Below, in pieces: positions 45,229-53,533 of a stretch of DNA of 64,000 nucleotides. Position numbers and translations under genes: made by a program. The stretch is from the NCBI RefSeq assembly GCF_000505545.1, contig NZ_AYTB01000007.1, positions 1 through 64,000 on the forward strand, written 5' to 3'. Every line of letters starts with the position of its first letter. Within the stretch, counting starts at the first letter, position 1. Origin of the DNA: Kurthia huakuii LAM0618 (GTDB lineage: Bacteria > Bacillota > Bacilli > Bacillales_A > Planococcaceae). The notes beneath the pieces are model-generated. The model searched no databases. It was not told the DNA's origin and saw only the letters and a list, made by a program, of their open reading frames with translations.

Positions 45229-47577
45229 TCAGTTTATCGCTTTAGACTAGCCGAACCAGGGCTGTTTTTAGATAAATATGCGCGCTTTACAGAGCAAGCG
45301 GACGGAACGGGCATGAAAATCGATTTGAATGCCAATTTCCGTAGTCGCCGCGAAGTGCTAGATGGTACAAACTACATTTTCAAACAAATTATGAGTGAAG
45401 AAGTCGGCGAAATCGATTACGATGATGCCGCTGCGTTGAAGCCAAAAGCGCCGTATGCGGAGCTTGATATGCCGATTACACTCGCTGTCTTGCATACGCC
45501 AGAGTTTGACGAAGAACTTGACATACCAGAGCTTCAAGCGGAAGAAGAAATGAAAAAGTCACAGCTAGAAGCGCGTTATATTATCGAGCAAATTAAACAA
45601 TTGATCGATACCGGCGCGCAAGTGTATGATGCCTATGAAAAAGATGCGGCGGGAAATCCGGTGAAGCGCGACGTGGAATACCGCGATATCGTCATTTTAA
45701 TGCGTTCGATGACATGGTCAAATGATTTTGTTGAAGAGTTTAAATTGGCGGGTATTCCGTTGTATGCAGAACTATCGGCCGGCTATTTTGAAGAGCTTGA
45801 AGTGATGATTATGATGAACACGTTGCGCATTATCGACAATCCGTATCAAGATATTCCACTAGCATCGGTGTTACGCGCACCGTTCGTTGGCATGACCGAA
45901 AATGAACTAGCAGCGATTCGTTTAGCCGAGCCAAAAGCGCCATTTTATGATGCGTTGAAGTCATTTGTGCTACAAGAACGCAGCGGTTTACATGCGGGAA
46001 CTGCTGAAAAATTGCAGCGCTTTTTACTGCAATTTGATGATTGGCGTGACTTAGCACGTCGCGGTTCGCTCGCGGAACTGATTTGGCAAGTGTATATGGA
46101 TACGAACTACTATGAGATGGCTGGTGCGATGTCGAATGGTAAGCAGCGTCAAGCAAACTTGCGCGCGCTTTATGACCGCGCCATTGCGTATGAAAAAACG
46201 GCATTCCGCGGCTTGTTCCGTTTTTTACGTTTCGTCGACCGCATTCGTTTACGCGGCGAAGATTTAGGGACGGCGAAAGCGATTAGCCAGTCCGAAAATG
46301 TCGTGCGTCTTATGACGATTCATGCATCGAAAGGGCTTGAATTCCCGTATGTTTTTGCGGCGGGTATGGGGCGTCCATTTAATAAAATGGATTTCAATTT
46401 ACCATATTTATTCGATCAAAACTTTGGGTTAGCGGTGAAGATGATTGACCCTGAAAAACGACTGCAATATACATCGCTACCATTTTTAGCAGTGAAAGAG
46501 AAAAAATTATTGGAAATGAAAGCCGAAGAAATGCGGATTTTGTACGTGGCCATGACGCGCGCAAAAGAAAAGCTGTTTTTAATAGGCACCGTAAAAAATT
46601 GGGATAAGGTGGCAAGTTCTTGGCATGATATGCAGCAGCTCTCGCTTGATGAGCCACTGCCGCCGTATTTGCGTCGCACTGCGTCAAGCTATTTTGATTG
46701 GATTGGTCCAGCAGTAGCGCGCCATGCAGATTATCAACAAACACTCGACATGATGCTGTCTGCGCGTCCGGGTGAGCCATCGCGCTTTGATGTGCAAATT
46801 GTTGATGCAACGTCATTCCAAGCAGCGACCGTTGATGATGAGCTTGTCGATGTACCAGAAACGCCGATTGATGCGGCGATATTACAGCGCATCGAGCAAC
46901 GTTTTGATACGCCGTACGCACATAAAAATCGTTTGCATAAACGTTCAAAAGCATCTGTCAGTGAATTAAAACGACTGCAAACGCTGGAGCAGCAAGAATT
47001 ACCAGAGATTTTTGCTGAACCAACATCTTCGGCACAGCGCATTGCGACGCGCCCGCGCTTTATGCAAGAGAAGAGCATGAGTGCTGCTGAGGCAGGGACT
47101 GCGATGCATACGGTTATGCAGCACGTACCGCAGCTTGGCTTTGACAATCTATCGCAAGTCGCGGCATTTGTCGAAGCGTTAGTAGCGAATGAATTATTGA
47201 CCGAAGCGGAAGCGAAAACGATTTATTATAAAAATGTTTTAGCGTTTTTTAATTCGACAATTGGTGCAGCGTTTACAGCGGCGCGCACGATACATCGTGA
47301 GTTGCCATTTACGTATCGCCGTGCAGATGTAGATGGTGATGAGCAAATTGTGCAAGGGATTATCGACTGTTTAATTGAAACAGCAACAGGCGACTGGGTG
47401 CTTCTTGATTACAAGACAGACCGATTACAACACCAGGACAATCCACAACAGGCGCTTCGTGAGCGTTATGCGATTCAGTTAGACCTTTATACTGAGGCGA
47501 TTGAATGCATTCTTGGCATGAAAATTGCGAAAAAAGTGATTTATGCGTTTGATATTGCTGAAACAGTGGTACTGTAG
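45229..47577 (+). CDS. addA: AddA helicase-nuclease, exon 3
   Basis: Exon 3 encodes the last 782 residues. It begins SVYRFRLAEPGLFLDKYARF, the continuation of helicase motif III. It contains LMTIHASKGLEFPYVFAAG (motif V), EEMRILYVAMTRAKEKLFLIG (motif VI) and the C-terminal nuclease core WVLLDYKTDRL near the end, with Asp and Lys intact. Its sequence shows no stop or frameshift. The first in-frame ATG is at 45313, so a gene caller ignorant of the intron would shorten it. After addA, B. subtilis has sbcDC, which is missing here. Confidence 0.93.
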   Translation, partial: SVYRFRLAEPGLFLDKYARFTEQADGTGMKIDLNANFRSRREVLDGTNYIFKQIMSEEVGEIDYDDAAALKPKAPYAELDMPITLAVLHTPEFDEELDIPELQAEEEMKKSQLEARYIIEQIKQLIDTGAQVYDAYEKDAAGNPVKRDVEYRDIVILMRSMTWSNDFVEEFKLAGIPLYAELSAGYFEELEVMIMMNTLRIIDNPYQDIPLASVLRAPFVGMTENELAAIRLAEPKAPFYDALKSFVLQERSGLHAGTAEKLQRFLLQFDDWRDLARRGSLAELIWQVYMDTNYYEMAGAMSNGKQRQANLRALYDRAIAYEKTAFRGLFRFLRFVDRIRLRGEDLGTAKAISQSENVVRLMTIHASKGLEFPYVFAAGMGRPFNKMDFNLPYLFDQNFGLAVKMIDPEKRLQYTSLPFLAVKEKKLLEMKAEEMRILYVAMTRAKEKLFLIGTVKNWDKVASSWHDMQQLSLDEPLPPYLRRTASSYFDWIGPAVARHADYQQTLDMMLSARPGEPSRFDVQIVDATSFQAATVDDELVDVPETPIDAAILQRIEQRFDTPYAHKNRLHKRSKASVSELKRLQTLEQQELPEIFAEPTSSAQRIATRPRFMQEKSMSAAEAGTAMHTVMQHVPQLGFDNLSQVAAFVEALVANELLTEAEAKTIYYKNVLAFFNSTIGAAFTAARTIHRELPFTYRRADVDGDEQIVQGIIDCLIETATGDWVLLDYKTDRLQHQDNPQQALRERYAIQLDLYTEAIECILGMKIAKKVIYAFDIAETVVL

Positions 47578-47776
47578 AATACTATTGTAAAAACATGATT
47601 ACACGGCAACATTTCGAGAGGTTATGTCGTCTAATCAGGCAATTATTCATCGCAGCATTAAACAATTTTCATAAATTATGCGGAAATTCACAACTTATTG
47701 AAAATTCACATAAAAATGAGGAAATTATTTAAAAAATGATGTATGATGGAAAAAACAAGAAGGAGTGCTACTATTC

Positions 47777-48676
47777 ATGAAAATTTTATCATTTCGCTAT
47801 AACGATGTTGTTAGCTTTGGACCAAAAGTAAAAAAAGAGGAAGCTGTTTGGGACGTCCTAGCAATCCAAGAACAATTACAAGTATTACCATCATTCGCTA
47901 AGTCAATCGTTGAAGGGATGACATTTGGTTTTGAATTCGTTGAGGCAGCACGTAAATTAGTAGAAGCTGCAGAAAAATCAGAAAACCCAGCAGATTTCAA
48001 ACGTGCATTTACAGAAATTGAATGGTTAGCACCGATTCCACGCACGACGAAAAACATTATTTGCGTCGGCAAAAACTACAGCGAGCATGCGAAAGAAATG
48101 GGTGGCGAAGCACCACAAGATATCGTCGTATTCACAAAAGCGCCAACTGCGATTGCTGCAGATGAACAAACATTATCAATTCACGCAGATGTAACGGATT
48201 CACTTGATTATGAAGGTGAACTAGCTGTTGTCATCGGTAAAAAAGGGAAAAATATTCCGAAAGGTTTAGCGTTTGACTATGTATTTGGTTACACGATTGC
48301 CAACGATATTACAGCGCGTAACATTCAAGATAAACATAAACAATATTTCTTAGGAAAATCATTAGATGGTTCTTGCCCAATGGGTCCATACCTTGTAACG
48401 AAAGATGAAATTCCTGATCCACAAAAATTAACAGTCGTAACGAAAGTAAATGATGAAGTACGTCAAAACGGTACTACGGCTCAAATGATGCACACAGTAG
48501 AGGATTTAATTGTGGAAATTTCAAGCCTTGTCACATTAGAACCAGGCGATGTTATTTTAACAGGAACGCCAGCTGGAGTGGGTAAAGGAATGAATCCACC
48601 ACAATTTTTAAAAGCAGGCGACACGGTTAAAGTGTCTATCGAAGGTATCGGTACGTTAGTAAACCGCTTCGAATAA
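47777..48676 (+). CDS. yisK: Fumarylacetoacetate hydrolase family protein, YisK-like
   Basis: 299 residues. An N-terminal extension of about 90 residues is followed by the FAH core from PRTTKNIICVGKNYSEHAKEMGG. Metal ligands are in the LDYEGELAVVIGKKGKN segment (Glu residues near 155-157), with NDITARNIQDKHKQYFLGKSLDGSCPMGPYL and the terminal DVILTGTPAGVGKG. B. subtilis YisK acts as an oxaloacetate decarboxylase and interacts with the cell-shape protein Mbl. ATG 47777 has AAGGAG upstream. Upstream, 47578-47776 is AT-rich non-coding DNA with TATGAT at about 47743. yisL follows. Confidence 0.85.
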   Translation: MKILSFRYNDVVSFGPKVKKEEAVWDVLAIQEQLQVLPSFAKSIVEGMTFGFEFVEAARKLVEAAEKSENPADFKRAFTEIEWLAPIPRTTKNIICVGKNYSEHAKEMGGEAPQDIVVFTKAPTAIAADEQTLSIHADVTDSLDYEGELAVVIGKKGKNIPKGLAFDYVFGYTIANDITARNIQDKHKQYFLGKSLDGSCPMGPYLVTKDEIPDPQKLTVVTKVNDEVRQNGTTAQMMHTVEDLIVEISSLVTLEPGDVILTGTPAGVGKGMNPPQFLKAGDTVKVSIEGIGTLVNRFE

Positions 48677-48693
48677 TTTGTCCAATTCGTTCG

Positions 48694-48727
48694 TAAACCC
48701 CATGAAACTTTGGTTCATGGGGTTTTT
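48694..48727 (+). terminator. Intrinsic terminator after yisK
   Basis: A 12-bp stem (AAACCCCATGAA with TTCATGGGGTTT) and T tract. Confidence 0.88.
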
Positions 48728-48800
48728 ATTAGTTGTATAGTTAAAACTGCTTTGATACGATAATAATGAACAAATTTAAATTTTTAAGGAGGGTATCACA

Positions 48801-49181
48801 ATGATGGACGCGTTATATGGAACAACGCATATGCATATTACATCATGGGTAGTTGCATTAATTCTGTTCTTTGTTACGTATGCGATGCAAAAAGGTTCTA
48901 AAGGACGTAAAATTACACATATGATTTTACGCCTGTTCTACATTTTAGTTATCTTAACAGGTTTATTCTTATTCCTAGGCAATCATGGTATTAACGACAT
49001 GATGTACGGTGTAAAACTTGTGTTAGGTATCGTAACAATTGGTTTAATGGAAATGACACTTGTAAAAAGCAACAAAGGTCAAAAAGCAACAGCATTTTTG
49101 GTTGCGACAATTGTTGTATTCATCTTGACATTCCTAGTAGGTAGCTATTTACCATTAGGTCCGTTAAACTTCTTAGCATAA
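48801..49181 (+). CDS. yisL: YisL family (DUF1516) membrane protein
   Basis: 126 residues with four predicted TM helices (about 14-28, 41-60, 71-86 and 98-116), beginning HMHITSWVVALILFF as in YisL. It has no known activity. AAGGAGGG is a strong ribosome binding site. Order yisK-yisL parallels B. subtilis, although that genome carries yisL on a separate unit. Copy B of the dispersed repeat lies between it and the convergent degV gene. Confidence 0.82.
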   Translation: MMDALYGTTHMHITSWVVALILFFVTYAMQKGSKGRKITHMILRLFYILVILTGLFLFLGNHGINDMMYGVKLVLGIVTIGLMEMTLVKSNKGQKATAFLVATIVVFILTFLVGSYLPLGPLNFLA

Positions 49182-49188
49182 AAATAAA

Positions 49189-49320
49189 GAGGCTGGGACA
49201 GACGTGTAACAACATCCTCTCAGATGAGCATAAGAAAAACCGGAATCGCGCGGTGGCGCGGTTCCGGTTTTTTGTTGCGAACGCTAAAAAAGGAACAGGA
49301 ACTGTTTTGTCAAAGCCTCT
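49189..49320 (+). repeat. Dispersed repeat, copy B, with nested terminator hairpins
   Basis: It starts GAGGCTGGGACA, has an insertion of about 18 nt relative to copy A, then shares the GATGAGCATAAG, CCGGAATCGCGC/GCGCGGTTCCGG (49235-49273), AACGCTAAAAAAGGAAC and AACTGTTTTGT blocks. The ends AAAGAGGCT (49186-49194) and AGCCTCTTT (49314-49322) pair perfectly, enclosing the inner hairpin. It acts as the shared terminator of convergent yisL and degV. Confidence 0.87.
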
Positions 49321-49323
49321 TTT

Positions 49324-50178
49324 TTAATTAAATTGACGATTTAAGAAGAAAATCGCGATGACACCAGGACCTGTATGTGCAGCAATCGTTGAGCCAACCA
49401 TTTCGATTTGAACCGCTTTTGGATGGAATGCATCAACAATCATGCGCTTCATATCATTCGCAGCATCGATATCATCGCCGTGCGAAATGCCGATGACTTG
49501 ATCCGATAAATTTTCGCCGCGTTCCGCCATGACGTCAATGATGCGCTTGAACACCTTTTTGCGGCCGCGAATTTTTTCGATTGGAACGAGTTTGCCGTCA
49601 TCCATATGCATCAGTGGTTTGATGCTTAACAAGCCACCAATAAAGGCGCTCGTTTTTGAGACGCGGCCACCTTGCGCTAAGAAATCTAAATCTTCAACGG
49701 TAAATAAATGCTCCATATGCTCTGCTTGGAAACGCGTGCGGCTAACAACTTCTTCATATGAGAAATTGTCATCGCGTAAGCGCACAGCTTCTTCGACTAC
49801 AAGGCCCATGCCAAGTGATGCACATTTTGAGTCGATAATCTCAAGTTGTAAATCCGGGTGGTCTTCGCGGACTTGTTCACGTATCATCATCGCTGTTGAA
49901 TACGTGCCTGATAAATTAGATGAGAAGGCGATATACAACCCTTGTTCGCCTGATTTTGCTAGTGCAGTAAAGGCATCTAAAAATGCTTCAGGAGATACTT
50001 GTGATGTTTTTGGACGATTCCCGTTACGAATTTGCGTGTAAATTTCGAGTGGCTCGATACCGGTTACATCATCAAATTCTTGTCCGCCTACTTCCACGCG
50101 TAATGGGAATAAATGGACATCGTGGTCGCTATAATATGCCTTTGGTAAATCGCAGGCGCTATCGGTAAAAATTTTCAT
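49324..50178 (-). CDS. DegV family fatty-acid-binding protein
   Basis: 284 residues. Hallmarks are IFTDSACDLP at the N-terminus, PKTSQVSPEAF near 55-65, FSSNLSGTYSTA near 85 and LDFLAQGGRVSKTSAFIGGLLSIKP near 160. DegV/FakB proteins bind fatty acids and present them to the kinase FakA. AGGAGGG precedes the ATG. Together with the HAD gene 10 bp upstream on the same strand it parallels B. subtilis yitS-yitU. Confidence 0.9.
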   Translation of the reverse strand: MKIFTDSACDLPKAYYSDHDVHLFPLRVEVGGQEFDDVTGIEPLEIYTQIRNGNRPKTSQVSPEAFLDAFTALAKSGEQGLYIAFSSNLSGTYSTAMMIREQVREDHPDLQLEIIDSKCASLGMGLVVEEAVRLRDDNFSYEEVVSRTRFQAEHMEHLFTVEDLDFLAQGGRVSKTSAFIGGLLSIKPLMHMDDGKLVPIEKIRGRKKVFKRIIDVMAERGENLSDQVIGISHGDDIDAANDMKRMIVDAFHPKAVQIEMVGSTIAAHTGPGVIAIFFLNRQFN

Positions 50179-50188
50179 AAAAACCCTC

Positions 50189-51001
50189 CTATAATTTCAG
50201 CTGAAGACGATCAGCTAAAAGTGCAGCAATGCCGTCATCATTATTGCTGTCAGTTACTTCATTCGCTATGTTTTTTAATTGAGGAATCGCATTGCCCATT
50301 GCAACGCCGAGCCCTACATAATCAATCATTTCTAAATCATTATCCTCATCGCCAAACGCAATAATGCGCTCGCGCGGAATACCTAGTTCACGCGAGACAT
50401 GCGCTACGCCCTTTGCTTTATGAATGCCTTGATGAACGATTTCAATGACGTGCCACGGGTCTCCCCAGCGGCGATGGTCGATAACGTCGGCTTTCGTCTC
50501 GGCCAAATGTTGTCGAATAACTGCCACATCATTTTCTTTCGCTTGCAGTAAAATGCTCGTCGGCGATGCTTTTAACGTTTGTGCTAATGGTCCTTCGGTA
50601 ATAATCGGATTGCCCATACTTAAAATATCGAGCAAACGTGCATCATGATTTTGAATGTACACGTCATCTTTGACCTCCGCTAAAATATTGTCGAGGTGGA
50701 ATGATGCGAGTGATTCTACGATGTCATGAACGGCAGGAAGCTCGATTGGTGTATGCGTTGCGTGAAACGATGCAGCGCGAGGATGATGGACGTAAGCACC
50801 GTTGAAATTGACAATCGGTGTCATTAACTCTAATTCATTATAATACAGTTTGCTCGCACGATACGGTCGCCCAGTCGCAATCATGACTTGGTGTCCTTGC
50901 GCCCGTGCCATAGCAAGCGCTTTTTTTGTGTGTTCAGAAATGGTTTTATTATCGGTCAAAAGTGTACCATCTAAGTCTAACACAATCAAATGAGGCTTCA
51001 T
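50189..51001 (-). CDS. yitU: Cof-type HAD-IIB phosphatase (YitU-like)
   Basis: 270 residues. Motif I LDLDGTLLTDN is at about 7-17, motif II ATGRP near 42-46, motif III Lys in HKAKGVAHV, and motif IV AFGDEDNDLEMIDYVGLGVAMGNA near 225-248. Cof-type enzymes dephosphorylate sugar phosphates and cofactors such as FMN precursors or pyridoxal phosphate. It is the first gene of the minus-strand pair with degV. The yitV esterase is divergent, 134 bp away. Confidence 0.88.
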   Translation of the reverse strand: MKPHLIVLDLDGTLLTDNKTISEHTKKALAMARAQGHQVMIATGRPYRASKLYYNELELMTPIVNFNGAYVHHPRAASFHATHTPIELPAVHDIVESLASFHLDNILAEVKDDVYIQNHDARLLDILSMGNPIITEGPLAQTLKASPTSILLQAKENDVAVIRQHLAETKADVIDHRRWGDPWHVIEIVHQGIHKAKGVAHVSRELGIPRERIIAFGDEDNDLEMIDYVGLGVAMGNAIPQLKNIANEVTDSNNDDGIAALLADRLQLKL

Positions 51002-51135
51002 GAAGTTTTTACCCCTTTCTCATTAAATCACGAGTGTTGCCAGCAATAAGTTTACTTTTTCTTTTGAATGGCGTCAAAGTTTTGTCATGAAATGTCATTT
51101 TTGATAGGATAAGAAATGAATAGGAGCTGAAAAAA

Positions 51136-51900
51136 ATGATAGTGGCGAATGAAAATTGGGGAGATATCCCGTTATTACATGTTTATGATGAAGAAAATGC
51201 AACTGCTGAGACGCCAATTGTCCTTTTCATTCATGGTTTCCAAAGTGCAAAGGAACATAATCTGCATTATGCGTACAATCTAGTACAGCAAGGCATGCGC
51301 GTCATTATGCCAGATGCGATTTTGCATGGTGAGCGCTCACAAGGATTAAATACGATTGAAATGAGTTTGCGTTTTTGGGATACGGTGTTAACGAATATTC
51401 AAGAAGTAAAATTTTTATATGAAGAATTACGCCGCAAAGGCTTTACAGGGCGCTTTGGTTTAGCTGGTACGTCAATGGGCGGCATTACAACGCTTGGCTG
51501 CTTGAACGTCTTTGAGTGGATTGAAACAGCTGCTGTGTACATGGGGACGGCTACTTATGTGACATTAGCAAAAGGGCAATTAGCACAAATTGAAGCGCAA
51601 GGGTTTGATTTACAGCTTACCGAGCAAGAGTTGGCTGATTTAATGAATACGCTAACGTCACTTGATTTAAGCTTGACGCCGGAAAAATTAAACAATCGTC
51701 CAATTTACTTTTGGCATGGCAAACAAGACAAAACGGTTCCATTTAACTTGGCATATGATACATATGTTGAAAAATTCCAACCTTTATATGAAGCGAACCC
51801 CGAATTGATTCGTTTTGATATTGCGAAGAATGAAGGACATAAAGTAAACCGTCGTGGCATGCTTGCCGGAGTTGATTGGCTTGCAGAGCATTTGCGTTAA
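51136..51900 (+). CDS. yitV: YitV-like alpha/beta-hydrolase esterase
   Basis: 254 residues. FIHGFQSAKEHN (oxyanion loop, about 31-42), the nucleophile elbow GTSMGG near 117-122, the acid region in WHGKQDKTVPF near 195-205 and the catalytic His in NEGHKVN near 238 complete a Ser-Asp-His triad. Substrates are probably small esters; the physiological substrate is unknown. Ribosome binding site TAGGAG. yitW follows 45 bp later, as in B. subtilis. Confidence 0.87.
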   Translation: MIVANENWGDIPLLHVYDEENATAETPIVLFIHGFQSAKEHNLHYAYNLVQQGMRVIMPDAILHGERSQGLNTIEMSLRFWDTVLTNIQEVKFLYEELRRKGFTGRFGLAGTSMGGITTLGCLNVFEWIETAAVYMGTATYVTLAKGQLAQIEAQGFDLQLTEQELADLMNTLTSLDLSLTPEKLNNRPIYFWHGKQDKTVPFNLAYDTYVEKFQPLYEANPELIRFDIAKNEGHKVNRRGMLAGVDWLAEHLR

Positions 51901-51945
51901 TTGTATGATAGAAGTATCTACTATAGAGAGAGGAGTAACATTCTC

Positions 51946-52260
51946 ATGGCAATTGAAGCAGATTTAAAAGAAAGCATTTTAGGCGCATTAGAAAATGTCA
52001 TCGACCCTGAGCTAGGTATCGACATCGTCAACCTTGGTTTAGTGTATGATGTTGATATGAATGACGAAGGTACAGCGATGATTACAATGACATTAACATC
52101 GATGGGTTGTCCATTAGGTCCAGTTATCGTTGATCAAATTCGTACAGCGCTATTTGAACTTCCAGAAGTAAAAGATGTAGACGTCAATATTGTATGGAAT
52201 CCACCGTGGTCTAAAGATCATATGTCACGTTACGCAAAAATGGCATTAGGTGTACGCTAA
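51946..52260 (+). CDS. yitW: YitW/MIP18-family iron-sulfur cluster assembly protein
   Basis: 104 residues. It shows the DUF59 signature NVIDPELGIDIVNLGLVYDV (about 14-33) and the conserved Cys in SMGCPLGP near 57, ending with VWNPPWSKDHMS. Such proteins (SufT, MIP18) assist maturation of Fe-S proteins. ATG 51946 follows GAGAGGAG; the TTG at 51901 has no site. Confidence 0.9.
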   Translation: MAIEADLKESILGALENVIDPELGIDIVNLGLVYDVDMNDEGTAMITMTLTSMGCPLGPVIVDQIRTALFELPEVKDVDVNIVWNPPWSKDHMSRYAKMALGVR

Positions 52261-52266
52261 AAGCAC

Positions 52267-52300
52267 AAGAGGTCGGGCATAGCCTACCTCTTTTTTTTCA
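52267..52300 (+). terminator. Intrinsic terminator after yitW
   Basis: AAGAGGT and ACCTCTT enclose a small GGC/GCC hairpin, followed by eight T. Confidence 0.85.
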
Positions 52301-52353
52301 TGTCTAAAAATAGAGTATGATAACAATAACAACCGATGACAGGGGGAATATCG

Positions 52354-53358
52354 ATGTATGAAATTATTCAAGCACCAATGGCAGGCGGCAATGCGACACC
52401 AGCGCTTGCACACGCTGTAGGAGAAGCGGGCGGACTTGGCTATTTGGCAGCTGGCTATAAAACAATTGAAAGATTGAAAGAAGAAATTCATTCACTACGC
52501 GCGCTTGGGACCGATTATTTTGGCGTAAATTTATTTGTACCAGCAAAGCCTAATAATCGCACGCCATCTATTGAGCATTATTGTGAGCAGCTCTTGAGTG
52601 AGGCAGAGCTAATTGAAACAACAATCGGCGATTACCGATTTTCAGATGACAGCTGGCATGCCAAAGTGCAGCTGATGATTGACGAACAAGTACCCGTCGT
52701 TAGCTTTACATTTCATTTACCAACGGCGGATGTCATTACACGCATGAAAAAGGCGGGTATTAAAACCGTTCAAACGGTGACATCGATTGACGAAGCGCGC
52801 CAAGCAGAAGCGCTCGGTATCGATGAAGTGTGCGTCCAAGGTGTCGAGGCTGGGGGACATCGCGCTGCCTTCGATGACAGCGACCCGGTGGATGCCAAGC
52901 CATTAGTAGCGCTTGTAAAAGAGGTTGTTGCAGCAGTACAAATCCCTGTTGTAGCGGCAGGTGGGATTATGGACGGAGCAGGAATTCGTGCTGTATTAGA
53001 TGCCGGTGCTCATGCAGCACAGCTTGGTACTGCATTTTTATGTTGCCCAGAAAGTGGCACGAATCCAACGCATATTAAAGCGTTATTAAGCGGCAAGTTT
53101 ACAACGACAGCCTATACGCGTGCTTATACCGGGCGCCTAGCACGCGGTTTGAACAATGATTTTATGATGCGTTATCCTGATGCACCGCAAGCATTCCCGG
53201 AGATGCATTATGTCACACAGCCTTTACGTAAAAAAGCAGCTGAGCTTGACCGAGCCGATTTACTCGCGATGTGGACGGGGCAAAACTTTTCGGCAATTCG
53301 CGTCATGCCTGCGACAGAGCTTGTGCATGTATTAAAGAAAGAGGCAAATCTATTATAG
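52354..53358 (+). CDS. Nitronate monooxygenase (2-nitropropane dioxygenase type)
   Basis: 334-residue FMN-dependent TIM barrel. It opens with QAPMAGGNATPALAHAVGEAGGLGYLAAGY (about 5-34). The phosphate-binding elements are VQGVEAGGHRA near 168 and PVVAAGGIMDGAGIRAVLDAGAHAAQLGTAFL near 205-236. Members oxidise toxic nitronates such as propionate 3-nitronate. An enoyl-ACP reductase (FabK) role is an alternative for this superfamily. ATG 52354 has CAGGGGG upstream. It is monocistronic. Confidence 0.86.
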   Translation: MYEIIQAPMAGGNATPALAHAVGEAGGLGYLAAGYKTIERLKEEIHSLRALGTDYFGVNLFVPAKPNNRTPSIEHYCEQLLSEAELIETTIGDYRFSDDSWHAKVQLMIDEQVPVVSFTFHLPTADVITRMKKAGIKTVQTVTSIDEARQAEALGIDEVCVQGVEAGGHRAAFDDSDPVDAKPLVALVKEVVAAVQIPVVAAGGIMDGAGIRAVLDAGAHAAQLGTAFLCCPESGTNPTHIKALLSGKFTTTAYTRAYTGRLARGLNNDFMMRYPDAPQAFPEMHYVTQPLRKKAAELDRADLLAMWTGQNFSAIRVMPATELVHVLKKEANLL

Positions 53359-53375
53359 AAAAATAATTCGCGAAC

Positions 53376-53405
53376 AGAGGTCGTAAAAAAACGGCCTCTT
53401 TTTTT
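53376..53405 (+). terminator. Intrinsic terminator after the nitronate monooxygenase gene
   Basis: AGAGGTCGT pairs with ACGGCCTCT (one G-U) and T residues follow. Confidence 0.85.
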
Positions 53406-53533
53406 ATTTTTGAAAAAAATGGTGTTGACATATTTCTGACGCAAAAGGCTCCTATACTAGCAAATGTAAACAACAGCACACGTAAATATGAGCGCCCATA
53501 TGTGACTACAGGTTAATTATAGGAGGAAATGCC

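Noticed and set aside
46394-46954. 186-codon ORF antisense to addA exon 3
   Set aside because: No ribosome binding site, no motif, and fully inside conserved helicase coding sequence.
40369-47577. addA as a pseudogene broken by a reverse-transcriptase insertion
   Set aside because: Removing the two introns at GTGCG...AT boundaries restores an exact, stop-free frame with conserved residues at both junctions.
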